NCBI GenBank assembly: GCA_002344885.1
Contig: DDUQ01000127.1
Span: 1-9,267, forward strand
Direction: 5' to 3'
Source of the DNA: Comamonadaceae bacterium UBA2334
GTDB lineage: Bacteria; Pseudomonadota; Gammaproteobacteria; Burkholderiales; Burkholderiaceae_C
DNA length: 9,267 nt
Made by a program: the position numbers and the translations under genes. Shown one piece after another: positions 1 through 6,082 of this stretch; within the stretch, counting starts at the first letter, position 1, and every line of letters begins with the position of its first letter. The notes under the pieces are model-generated. The model was not told the origin of the DNA and searched no databases. It worked only from the letters and a program-made list of their open reading frames with translations.

Positions 1-15
1 ACGGATTAACAGTCC
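1..15 (-). other. Displaced tRNA-Asn anticodon arm, probable attachment-site remnant
   Basis: Read on the minus strand, these bases are GGACTGTTAATCCGT, the anticodon stem and loop of tRNA-Asn with anticodon GTT (complement of 8-10). In an intact tRNA, the D arm and 5' acceptor strand would occupy about positions 16-44, but the sequence there cannot form them. Only the tRNA part from the anticodon arm onward is present, and its 3' part would lie left of position 1. Together with the tRNA 3' end at the right edge this fits a direct repeat formed by insertion at the anticodon loop, a known target of tyrosine recombinases. The identity is seen; the att assignment is inferred because the rest of the repeat is outside the window. 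Confidence 0.6.
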
Positions 16-333
16 AACTGACAGCTGACGCTTTGGCGCTCAAGTCCGAAGATTTGTAACGCTTTTTCTGTCGCTTCATTGTGACACGTTCCGAATACCG
101 ATCCCCTGTCGAACCAGACGCCCTTTCAACGACTGGTATGTCCACAAATCCCAATGGATTCAACCAGTTATAGCGATGCCTTCCGAACGAAACCAGAACC
201 GAGGCGGCGCGCTGGCTGATAGAGCCGAGGAGGGTACCCCGGCCCCACCCATGGGGGCAGCCATCCCCCGGTCGCAACGGTGGCCAGACGGTACCGTTAT
301 GGCACAAGGGGAGGGTGTTCCCCGGTGACACCG
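16..333. other. Gene-free attachment-site flank with inverted repeats
   Basis: I see no supported gene here. The stretch lies between the tRNA remnant and the integrase stop codon and holds several inverted repeats. GGGGG (253-257) pairs with CCCCC (265-269). AACGGT (276-281) pairs with ACCGTT (293-298), the latter overlapping the palindrome ACGGTACCGT (288-297). GGGGA (308-312) pairs with TCCCC (319-323). None has a T tract on the minus strand, so none is a convincing intrinsic terminator for the integrase. The region probably includes recombinase arm-binding sites and structured 3' untranslated RNA of the integrase transcript, which is inference. Confidence 0.5.
94..103 (+). repeat. Terminal 10-bp repeat, left copy (possible integrase arm site)
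   Basis: AATACCGATC occurs here and again in the same orientation at 9190-9199, near the other end of the element. A 9-bp version in inverted orientation lies at 4660-4668. Short repeats near both ends of an integrative element are candidates for arm-type binding sites of the tyrosine recombinase. A match this short could still be chance. Confidence 0.25.
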
Positions 334-1515
334 TCAGGCGGCAGCCTTGGCTTGGGGCATCAGCAGCACCGAAGCACTGTTGGCCGCATCCTGCAACGAC
401 TTGCTCGACAGGTGGGCATATCGCATCGTGACCTTCGGGTCGGAATGACCCAGGATCTGCTGCACCTCATACAACGTGCGACCACCCGAGACCAGCAGAC
501 TGGCAAACCCATGGCGCAAATCATGGATACGCAAGTGAGGCAAGCCAGCCTTCTGACGCAGCCGTGACCAGACCTTCATGATCGTGGTGTAGGGCTCCTT
601 GGTTTTCTCGTTGATAAACAGGTGATCGAACCTGCCCAGCGTAGTCAGCTGATCCAACACATGCAAAGCCGAGTCATTCAGAGGCACTGAACGCATCCGC
701 TTCGATTTTGAATTGGTAGCTGGAATGCGCCAGACACGATTGGCCCGGTCAATCTGGGCATGGGTGGCCTGCAAGGCTTCATTTAACCGAGCCCCCGTAC
801 TGAGCAACCACATGGCAATCAGACACACAGTGCGGTTGTCATCTGTGCGCAGCACATCCAACAAGCAGCCAAGTTGCTCATCAGACAGGTAGTGCTCCAC
901 CTTGTTGTCCACACTGAACAGCGATACACCAGCGACCGGGTTCTTCTCCAGCATTGACCACTCCACGGCCAAATTCAGGGCATAGCGGAGCAACTTGACG
1001 TGGTGATCTGCTGTGGCAGGACTCAGGCCATCATCCAGCAGCGAAGCATGAAACTGCTGAACATGCTTGCGTTCAATCTGGTTCAGACGCAGGTGGCCGA
1101 ACTCAGGCTGAATACGCAGCCGAAACAACTCCTCATCCCGTTTCCATGAACGCTTGCGGGGTGTGACATGGGGAAAGTAGTGTTCTGTGAAAAACACGTC
1201 CACCGTGACCACCGCCTTGCGTGCCAAACCCTCGGCATGCGGATCTTTCCCCTGTGCGGTCTGGCTCTTGAGCTGAATCACCTGTTTGCGTGCATCAGAC
1301 AAAGACAGATCACAGGTACGACCCACCTTGACATGGCAGGTCTTGCCTCGGGCATCCTTGTAGCGGTAGAAAAACGTGCCGATACCCGGAGAGATGGCAC
1401 TGACAGACACATACATACCGGGCAAATCATCCGGAACGTATTCGATGCGATCCTTACCGGAGGGCACGACGAGGCCAGACCGGATGAACTTATTGGTCAT
1501 TTTGACGACAGGCAT
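334..1515 (-). CDS. int: Tyrosine recombinase (site-specific integrase)
   Basis: A 393-residue integrase that would catalyse insertion and excision of the element at tRNA-Asn. Residues 30-95 match the arm-type DNA-binding domain (DUF4102-like) of P4-type integrases, ending in the typical LSLSDARKQ...AQGKDP pattern. Residues 102-200 are a helical core-binding domain and 205-375 the catalytic domain. The catalytic set is complete: Arg243 in STGARLNEAL, Lys270 or Lys272 in the beta-hairpin, His331 and Arg334 in HDLRHG, His357 in LGHSDP and nucleophile Tyr366 in RYAHLS. The start at 1515 is chosen because AAAGGAG lies just upstream; the frame stays open to 1767, but that extension runs through repeats and looks non-coding. 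It is the last gene of the minus-strand series and points out of the element toward the tRNA remnant. Length is normal for the family. Confidence 0.95.
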   Translation of the reverse strand: MPVVKMTNKFIRSGLVVPSGKDRIEYVPDDLPGMYVSVSAISPGIGTFFYRYKDARGKTCHVKVGRTCDLSLSDARKQVIQLKSQTAQGKDPHAEGLARKAVVTVDVFFTEHYFPHVTPRKRSWKRDEELFRLRIQPEFGHLRLNQIERKHVQQFHASLLDDGLSPATADHHVKLLRYALNLAVEWSMLEKNPVAGVSLFSVDNKVEHYLSDEQLGCLLDVLRTDDNRTVCLIAMWLLSTGARLNEALQATHAQIDRANRVWRIPATNSKSKRMRSVPLNDSALHVLDQLTTLGRFDHLFINEKTKEPYTTIMKVWSRLRQKAGLPHLRIHDLRHGFASLLVSGGRTLYEVQQILGHSDPKVTMRYAHLSSKSLQDAANSASVLLMPQAKAAA

Positions 1516-1613
1516 GGCGATCTCCTTTGAAAAAAGTAATGGGAAAGCCACCCCCGAGCCACAAGGACCAGGGGGAGGTTCCAGTTGAAAGTTGAAAAGT
1601 GAAGGGCAGCGCG

Positions 1614-1641
1614 GGTCAATCAGCCGATGGGGCCGATGACC
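1614..1641 (-). promoter_or_regulatory. Hairpin in the integrase leader
   Basis: GGTCA (1637-1641 on the minus strand) pairs with TGACC (1614-1618), and TCGGC pairs with GCTGA (1620-1624) across a one-base bulge, leaving a 7-nt loop. One pair is G-U only when read on the minus strand, which favours a minus-strand RNA structure. It lies about 100 nt before the integrase start and 145 nt after the replication gene stop, with no T tract. It may shape or process the intergenic RNA; the role is unknown. A second small hairpin with a TTCG loop lies near 1668-1681. Confidence 0.35.
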
Positions 1642-1719
1642 TGCGTGCTGGCGAGTGAGTACTCGATGACGCCGAAGCGCCTCAGGTTGGGGTGGCCACC
1701 CTCGGTCGGAGGGGGCATC

Positions 1720-1754
1720 CTGAAAACCTGGATTTCTGGGAATCTGGAGAACTG
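1720..1754 (+). repeat. 8-bp tandem repeat cluster 1
   Basis: CTG triplets start at 1720, 1728, 1736, 1744 and 1752, exactly 8 bp apart, giving units CTGAAAAC, CTGGATTT, CTGGGAAT and CTGGAGAA. The consensus is CTGGAAWY. The cluster sits in the gap between the replication gene and the integrase. Related clusters are at 4170-4205 (opposite orientation) and 5130-5162. Confidence 0.65.
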
Positions 1755-1785
1755 AACAGACCGTCAACCCTGGGTCGGGGCAGCG

Positions 1786-3894
1786 TCAGAAGTCTGCATC
1801 TGCAAAGTCTTCTTCCACGACGACCAGATCGGTCGCCCTGTCCGCGACCACCGTGCTCTCCAACAGTGAATACACGATCTCGCCTTTGGCCCGTCTGGTT
1901 TCGGACCAGAAGTGCTTTGCAGGGTCAGAGCCTGTGTATTTGTCCAAAACAGCAAGAACCTTCGCCCGTGAACTGCCAGTTTGCTTGCTGATGTTCGCAA
2001 CGAGCGACATTTTTCCAAGGGCACCACCGGAAATTTCAGTCTTGGTAACCTGAATGATTTCATCATCCCGAACCATGGCTGCCTTGACCTGTCGTTGATC
2101 GAGCACGTCTGGTTGAATTTCAGTGACCGACAGCAGCAACTCCTCGTAGGTGCAACCGCGTGTGTTCACGTATTGATAGGCAACCTTGTCCACAACCGAG
2201 CCTCTGCTTTTCTTGCGCTCAAATTGGACAGTAATCACACCTGCCTCATCACTGATTTTTTCGATCATGTAGGCACAGTCAAAATCTTCCACGATGTCTG
2301 ATGTGCCTGCATGAACCGATTTGCCGTTGGTGCCAGGATTCTTGTTGGTGTGGCCCAATGCCACGACCGTGCCACCTGCCAAAGTGAACTGGCGCATCAG
2401 TTTGTTGAAGTCTGACGATTCACGCTTGTTGGTCTGATCTGCAAATTTCTTCAATGTGTCGAGCACCAGTACCATGCCACTGGCAGCACCATTCTTGATG
2501 GTCTCCTGGATTTCCTCAATGAATCGAGGCAAGCTGAAACCTGCGTGGCCATCAGACAAGACATGTATGCCATGTTCGGCTGCAAGCCGTGTTTTGTCGG
2601 TCAGACCGTTCAGGTTGTCATCAAAGTCAAGGTAGCAAACCTTTTCCGGATCGACTGTGCCGTTACGGATTGCCTCGAAGATCAAGTGCAGACACAACAG
2701 GGTCTTGCCGGTACCCGGTGCTGCAAACAGCACAGTGGCTTGCCCCATCAAGGCAATGTCTTTCAGGATGTAGCGCTTGTTGGATTGCAACTTCTCCAGA
2801 TCTTCTACTTTGTCACGCAGCGAGAACTTGGCCAGCGGGTTGACGACAGTAGATTGCACAGGTGCGGCAGGAGTTGTTTTCTGAACCTCTGATTCATCAG
2901 GGGTGGCAGTTGCCAAGGCTTTGGTAGTTGCTGGACCTCCATATGGAATGACTTCATATTCACAAGGCTCAAATTCAGTCGCACGTGACAAGATGGAGAG
3001 CGTGTCAGCGCCATTGGCACCAGCCATCTTTTGGATGGTCCTGATCGTGATGGGGGTAGCAAAGTTCAGGTCAAACGAATCCCACTTGATCTGCAACTCA
3101 CTGATGCCCCGGTACTTCTCACCCTTGCTGCTCCATTCATCTGCCAGAGCCAGGCCCGCATCGCTGCCAGCCGTCTCATGGAAGATGGCCATCATCACAT
3201 TGGTCCAGTCCTGGTAACCCACATCAGGGTCAATGTACTCAAGCAAATCACGAAGGACATGAATGGGCGTGGTTCCACCCTGTTCCTCATCCACATAGGT
3301 GCGGTTCACCAGTGGCGCATTCGGTCTGGGTACAGAACGCTCGTTGTGAATGAAGATGGTATCCACCATCTCCTGAGAAACCGGCATCAGGTCCGACTTG
3401 TTTTGTACGGTGAATACCTCGATGTGTTTGCCCGTGGAGGGTGGCAGCATCGCCATGCTTCTCTCGGCACGGACATCGATCCGTTCGGGAAACTGAGACG
3501 TGCAGTGGCTGTCAGACTTGACGTAGACGCTGGGGGGCACGGAGAAATAGTGGTGGCAACCCTTGGCCGTTGCTACACGAAGTAAGGGCGTGATACCGAA
3601 TCGCTCTTCGATGTCTTGAATGACCTTGGCTGATTCAGCCGTGTCGGCATCGAGAACCAGCGTGTCCTTATCGAGCAGGCAGGCGAGTTCATGGTTTGGG
3701 TTTTTGAGCCAGTATTGGATGATCTTGGCTTCGTTCAAGGAGTCGAGCCAACCATCAAACTTCACAGCGGGAATTTTGGTTTGTGGTCGGATTGGCACCA
3801 CCTTGAAGCCAAAACGAAACCAGTAGAGTGCCCAATTCAGCAGACTGTCAGAAGCCTGAGGGCAAGAGAGATGCGGTGTAACAGTGTTATCCAT
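1786..3894 (-). CDS. Primase-polymerase/helicase replication protein
   Basis: A 702-residue multidomain protein that probably starts and drives replication of the excised element. Residues 15-160 form a prim-pol domain (archaeo-eukaryotic primase superfamily). The metal-binding motif is LDAD (Asp82, Asp84), the histidine motif KGCHHYF (His114/115), and the third acidic motif IDVRAE (Asp140) followed by LPPS. Residues 203-285 resemble the PriCT-2 domain often found after such primases. Residues 350-570 are a RecA-like/AAA_25 ATPase with Walker A APGTGKT (383-388), Walker B VLVLD (Asp469), a LGHTNK motif (503-508) and a basic FERKKSRG segment. The C-terminus may hold a winged helix (about 615-670). 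The start at 3894 has AAAGGA six bases upstream. The fusion is typical of phage satellites and integrative plasmids. Polymerase and helicase activity are inferred from the motifs. Confidence 0.9.
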   Translation of the reverse strand: MDNTVTPHLSCPQASDSLLNWALYWFRFGFKVVPIRPQTKIPAVKFDGWLDSLNEAKIIQYWLKNPNHELACLLDKDTLVLDADTAESAKVIQDIEERFGITPLLRVATAKGCHHYFSVPPSVYVKSDSHCTSQFPERIDVRAERSMAMLPPSTGKHIEVFTVQNKSDLMPVSQEMVDTIFIHNERSVPRPNAPLVNRTYVDEEQGGTTPIHVLRDLLEYIDPDVGYQDWTNVMMAIFHETAGSDAGLALADEWSSKGEKYRGISELQIKWDSFDLNFATPITIRTIQKMAGANGADTLSILSRATEFEPCEYEVIPYGGPATTKALATATPDESEVQKTTPAAPVQSTVVNPLAKFSLRDKVEDLEKLQSNKRYILKDIALMGQATVLFAAPGTGKTLLCLHLIFEAIRNGTVDPEKVCYLDFDDNLNGLTDKTRLAAEHGIHVLSDGHAGFSLPRFIEEIQETIKNGAASGMVLVLDTLKKFADQTNKRESSDFNKLMRQFTLAGGTVVALGHTNKNPGTNGKSVHAGTSDIVEDFDCAYMIEKISDEAGVITVQFERKKSRGSVVDKVAYQYVNTRGCTYEELLLSVTEIQPDVLDQRQVKAAMVRDDEIIQVTKTEISGGALGKMSLVANISKQTGSSRAKVLAVLDKYTGSDPAKHFWSETRRAKGEIVYSLLESTVVADRATDLVVVEEDFADADF

Positions 3895-4087
3895 TCAGTA
3901 TCCTTTTAAACAGTTAATAAAACTGCGATACCGGGACACCAGACGACTGTTACCTATAGCGGCTGTCGTCATGATGAGTCTCGGTACCGCACCAAAAAAG
4001 CGCGATTCCATATTTCTCAGCGTCCATTGACGATAACCACCAGGGTGTATATGGGCACGAACAAATGGGTTCGTTGACCATCGCGAC

Positions 4088-4118
4088 AACAATTGTTAGA
4101 TGAAACTAGTTGTGTCAA
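4088..4118 (-). promoter_or_regulatory. Possible promoter and palindromic operator of the replication gene
   Basis: On the minus strand a perfect TTGACA (4118 to 4113) is followed after 17 bases by a poor -10 box, CAATTG. That box lies within the perfect palindrome AACAATTGTT (4088-4097). A palindrome over the -10 element would suit a repressor site controlling the replication gene. The weak -10 keeps this tentative. Confidence 0.3.
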
Positions 4119-4169
4119 ACAAGAATATATCACTAAAAGCCGGTGTTCTGCAATAGGACGTGGACCACT

Positions 4170-4205
4170 CAGGTATTCCAGGTTTCCAGAATTCCAGGTT
4201 TCCAG
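4170..4205 (-). repeat. 8-bp tandem repeat cluster 2
   Basis: CAG triplets start at 4170, 4179, 4187, 4195 and 4203, with steps of 9, 8, 8 and 8 bp. On the minus strand the units read CTGGAAAC, CTGGAATT, CTGGAAAC and CTGGAATAC, the same family as clusters 1 and 3. It lies 85 nt downstream of the 49-residue gene and upstream of the replication gene promoter region. Confidence 0.65.
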
Positions 4206-4292
4206 ACCCCCGTGACCCCAGCACCAGACACGCGAGGCATCCCAGGTGGTGGCAGTGGGGGGAGGTGGGGGGAGCAGTTGCCGACTGTCCGG

Positions 4293-4442
4293 TCAGCCGA
4301 TGGCCCGGTACTCAATCGCCTCCGAAGTCATCCCAGAAAGCAAAGCCGCTTGATTCGTGATCACCAGCGGCATCAGACTCATCGGCACATCCAGATCCAT
4401 CGCTGTCGTCACAGCTTGAAAAAACACATCGTCGTAAAACAT
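4293..4442 (-). CDS. Small hypothetical protein, 49 residues
   Basis: I do not recognise this protein. The start at 4442 is chosen because AAAGGA lies 8 bases upstream; the frame is open further, but that stretch overlaps the upstream small gene. The protein begins MFYDDVFFQAVTTAMDL and ends EAIEYRAIG. It has a mostly non-polar middle (about residues 19-37) with acidic residues before it, and no clear transmembrane helix. The gap to the 57-residue membrane gene is only 20 nt, so the two are probably co-transcribed and translated together. Short length makes the call moderate; the ribosome binding site and tight spacing are the main support. Confidence 0.55.
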   Translation of the reverse strand: MFYDDVFFQAVTTAMDLDVPMSLMPLVITNQAALLSGMTSEAIEYRAIG

Positions 4443-4462
4443 GTTGAAAATCCTTTGAAGCG

Positions 4463-4636
4463 TTACTTGACACGAAAAAACTGAAACAACCCAAGACCCA
4501 CCAGCATCAGGAAACTGGCATACAGGGGAAACAGATACACAAGCACCAGGGCACAGGCCACACCTGCATACCGCAAGCCCTGAATGAGCAAACTCAAGAT
4601 GGCAACGGTGATCAAAATTGTGGTCAATACAAACAT
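4463..4636 (-). CDS. Small membrane protein, 57 residues
   Basis: The protein begins MFVLTTILITVAILSLL and has two hydrophobic segments, about residues 2-18 and 23-50, the second long enough for one or two membrane passes. It ends in the basic tail FRVK. The start at 4636 is supported by a strong AAAGGAG five bases upstream; an in-frame start at 4690 would add a polar 18-residue leader without a comparable site. It is followed after 20 nt by the 49-residue gene. The family is not recognised. Small membrane proteins of this type in mobile elements include holin-like, exclusion and toxin proteins, but nothing here decides between them. Confidence 0.6.
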   Translation of the reverse strand: MFVLTTILITVAILSLLIQGLRYAGVACALVLVYLFPLYASFLMLVGLGLFQFFRVK

Positions 4637-4659
4637 CCAAACTCCTTTGGGGTGAAACA

Positions 4660-4761
4660 GATCGGTATCGGTTCGGTATCCAAAATACATAGCAATCCAG
4701 TGTTATTGGTTCATGGAATACATGGACTTACTGTGTAAGAAAGACATGCACCCATGGACTT
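4660..4761. promoter_or_regulatory. Repeat-rich region upstream of the small-gene pair
   Basis: The 137-nt gap between the 193-residue gene and the 57-residue gene contains two ordered repeat pairs. TCGGTATC occurs at 4662-4669 and 4673-4680, 11 bp apart, which is one helical turn. CATGGACTT occurs at 4721-4729 and 4753-4761, 32 bp apart, which is three turns, with a third CATGGA at 4712. Helically phased repeats ahead of a gene pair suggest regulator binding sites. I see no convincing promoter boxes. Confidence 0.3.
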
Positions 4762-4773
4762 CAACTCCAAAGA

Positions 4774-5355
4774 TCACTTCGATTTGCGCTTTGGTTTGGC
4801 TATCGGTGACTGAGATGCAATCTCGTCAGTGCCCGATGAGCTGTCAGGGGCTGATTCGTCAATATGTGATGAGTCAATGGGCAATGAATGAAACAGGGCA
4901 GCCATCTCCATTCGAAACACATCAGTGGACTGAGGCATGAACTTCCCCGGCTTGTGCTTGCTGGGACGCACCAGACCGAGGTGATTCAATGCCGCCATGA
5001 CAAACCCCAAGGTGTTGATGGAGCGCCGTCCAATGACCACCCTCAGGTCAGCGGGACCGACACCGGGGAAGTCCTGGCGATCTGCCCCCACCTCCACCCC
5101 CCCGGCTGCCATCATCCCTCCAGTGATCGCTGACTCCTGGGAATCTGGAATCCTGGGATCCGATGAGGAGTCGGATGAAAGGCAGGACTCAATGGTTGAC
5201 AGATCGAACCATTCCTTGCAATACAGGCCACCACCTGAATTGCCACTGATGCGAATGAACAGTTGCTCGGCTGATGTGGCACCGATCTGATAGGTCAATG
5301 TTGATTTGCCAGACAGGGAAGGGGATTCGGCTGTCTTGAGGACAAGAACTGTCAT
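4774..5355 (-). CDS. Hypothetical protein with a repeat-derived linker, 193 residues
   Basis: I do not recognise a named family. Residues 8-50 look like a compact domain with the patterns LSGKSTLTYQIG and RISGNSGGGLYCKEWF. Residues 51-76 are a Ser-rich linker, and about 66-76 of it (DPRIPDSQESA) is encoded by the third 8-bp repeat cluster. Residues 95-150 look like a second folded region with LRVVIGRRSINTLGFVM. The tail is Ser/Asp-rich and ends in the basic PKRKSK, perhaps contacting nucleic acid. AAAGGA seven bases before the ATG supports the start. Its place between small element genes and the replication gene suggests an accessory replication or maintenance role, which is inference only. 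Confidence 0.75.
   Translation of the reverse strand: MTVLVLKTAESPSLSGKSTLTYQIGATSAEQLFIRISGNSGGGLYCKEWFDLSTIESCLSSDSSSDPRIPDSQESAITGGMMAAGGVEVGADRQDFPGVGPADLRVVIGRRSINTLGFVMAALNHLGLVRPSKHKPGKFMPQSTDVFRMEMAALFHSLPIDSSHIDESAPDSSSGTDEIASQSPIAKPKRKSK
5130..5162 (+). repeat. 8-bp tandem repeat cluster 3, inside a coding gene
   Basis: CTG triplets start at 5130, 5137, 5145 and 5153 with steps of 7, 8 and 8 bp, giving units CTGGGAAT, CTGGAATC and CTGGGATC. The cluster is translated as part of the Ser-rich linker of the 193-residue protein. It looks like an insertion tolerated between two domains. Confidence 0.6.
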
Positions 5356-5385
5356 AGTGATTTCCTTTCTTTGTGGATGAATGAC

Positions 5386-5399
5386 AGCTAGAAATAGCT
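5386..5399. promoter_or_regulatory. Short hairpin between two small genes
   Basis: AGCTA and TAGCT flank GAAA, forming a 5-bp stem with a GAAA loop on the plus strand, followed by the palindrome TATCGATA. It lies in the 68-nt gap before the 193-residue gene. A second inverted repeat (CTCAC/GTGAG, 5423-5438) overlaps the stop codon of the preceding gene. Neither has a T tract. They may mark an RNA processing or regulatory site. Confidence 0.25.
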
Positions 5400-5423
5400 A
5401 TCGATATAGATACGCAAGATTCC

Positions 5424-5636
5424 TCACTTTTGTGTGAGCGCAACCAGGGTTTCCAGTGGATACAGGCGGACCACGTCGATCAATGCCAGTGCCTCGGCCA
5501 GATCACGGGGCAATCCACCGTCAAACTCCCTGATGGTTGCTCTCTCGTGCCAGAGTTCGACCAACAGAGGGGGCAGCTTCTGAATGACAGCGGTAATCGA
5601 TTCATCGGTGAATGTGGTCAATGGTGGTTTGGACAT
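5424..5636 (-). CDS. Small hypothetical protein, 70 residues
   Basis: A soluble, mostly helical protein without membrane segments. Its centre, ERATIREFDGGLPRDLAEAL (residues 31-50), resembles a pattern I recall from small plasmid and phage proteins and from the ends of some mobile-element primases (ERAAI.EFDGGL.R..AE). That is from memory and does not define a function. The only candidate ribosome binding site, GAGG, is ten bases from the ATG and lies inside the 3' arm of a terminator-like hairpin, so translation may depend on opening that structure. The stop codon lies within a small inverted repeat. The gap to the next gene (193 residues) is 68 nt. Confidence 0.7.
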   Translation of the reverse strand: MSKPPLTTFTDESITAVIQKLPPLLVELWHERATIREFDGGLPRDLAEALALIDVVRLYPLETLVALTQK

Positions 5637-5659
5637 AAAAAAGCCGCCTCGGTGGGCGG
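5637..5659 (-). terminator. Terminator-like hairpin touching a start codon (possible attenuator)
   Basis: On the minus strand CCGCC (5659-5655), a six-base loop and GGCGG (5648-5644) are followed by C and six T residues, directly next to the ATG at 5636. The short GC stem plus T run is the signature of an intrinsic terminator. It also contains the GAGG that would serve as ribosome binding site of the 70-residue gene. It could end transcription from the 117-residue gene or act as a conditional attenuator. Confidence 0.5.
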
Positions 5660-5691
5660 ACTGTGGGGTGGTGAGAAAGCGTGCTGGGTGG

Positions 5692-5707
5692 ATAAATCAG
5701 GATTTAT
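5692..5707. repeat. Perfect inverted repeat at a stop codon
   Basis: ATAAATC and GATTTAT are separated by AG. The repeat overlaps the TAA stop of the 117-residue gene. It has the size of a dimeric regulator site but could also be an RNA stem; no other copy was noticed. Confidence 0.3.
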
Positions 5708-6057
5708 GTGATGTGTGATTGGCATATCGTGAGTAAATGTGGATCTGTGTCTGAGGAAATGGGTATATACAGAACGACACCGAAACCGTCATCGGATAGC
5801 ACGATGGTGAGTTCGTACCAGCCTGGGTGACTTTCGATCACATCGATAGGGCGTTCGCCCAAAGAAAAACCCAGCTGGACATCAACCGTGGTCAATGTGT
5901 CGCTGGGTTCAAGGATGTAGATGTTAATCAGATCTGCAAGGTCTTCGGTGTGGTCGGTGAGTTCTTCGATTCGTCTAGTTATCAGTTTCCTCAGGGTTGG
6001 GTCGGGGTGTTGTTGGGCTGTGTGGTGAATAGATGCGTGGATACGCAATGGGTGCAT
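5704..6057 (-). CDS. Hypothetical acidic protein, 117 residues
   Basis: I do not recognise a family. The N-terminal half (residues 1-50) is helical with charged heptad-like stretches such as RKLITRRIEELTDHTEDLADL. The C-terminal half contains GWYELTIVLSDDGFGVVLYI (about 80-99), which looks like paired beta strands. It has no signal peptide or membrane segment and is rich in Asp and Glu. The start at 6057 is preferred because GGAG lies four bases upstream; an in-frame ATG at 6111 would sit inside a strong terminator hairpin and is rejected. The gene lies directly after that terminator with only about 30 nt between, so how it is transcribed is unclear. Confidence 0.7.
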   Translation of the reverse strand: MHPLRIHASIHHTAQQHPDPTLRKLITRRIEELTDHTEDLADLINIYILEPSDTLTTVDVQLGFSLGERPIDVIESHPGWYELTIVLSDDGFGVVLYIPISSDTDPHLLTICQSHIT

Positions 6058-6082
6058 GGAACTCCCTTTGAGTTGAATGGAC

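Larger units (their letters stand above)
3895..4292. other. Gene-free upstream region of the replication gene
   Basis: About 400 nt without a gene I trust. From right to left on the minus strand it holds a G-rich stretch on the plus strand (4243-4275), the second 8-bp repeat cluster, a TTGACA promoter-like box, a perfect 10-bp palindrome, and a leader of about 190 nt before the replication gene. A TTG-initiated 64-codon frame (3895-4092) ends in TGA exactly abutting the ATG of the replication gene, but it has no good ribosome binding site and an unconvincing composition. This is the best place in the window for a replication origin next to its initiator, though no clear iterons other than the 8-bp cluster are seen. 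Confidence 0.4.

Noticed and set aside
253..323. GC-rich inverted repeats after the integrase as intrinsic terminators
   Set aside because: None is followed by a T tract on the minus strand.
1620..1718. 32-codon minus-strand frame ending VIGPIG, with an 11-bp word (TCAGCCGATGG) also at the end of the 49-residue gene
   Set aside because: No ribosome binding site; repeats of 11 bp are expected by chance in a window of this size.
1516..1767. 84-residue N-terminal extension of the integrase frame
   Set aside because: It runs through the 8-bp repeats and a hairpin, is rich in Pro and Arg, and a strong ribosome binding site supports the start at 1515.
3955..4000. ATGATGAGTC stretch resembling part of a hammerhead ribozyme core
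   Set aside because: The required GAAA core strand and flanking stems are missing on both strands.
3895..4092. TTG-initiated 64-codon frame abutting the start of the replication gene
   Set aside because: No ribosome binding site, unusual start, and a composition unlike the neighbouring proteins; the TGA-ATG junction alone is weak evidence.
5386..5398. AGCTAGAAATAGC, identical to part of the synthetic Cas9 guide RNA scaffold
   Set aside because: It is a short hairpin with a GAAA loop; no cas gene, repeat-spacer array or further scaffold sequence is nearby, so the match is chance.
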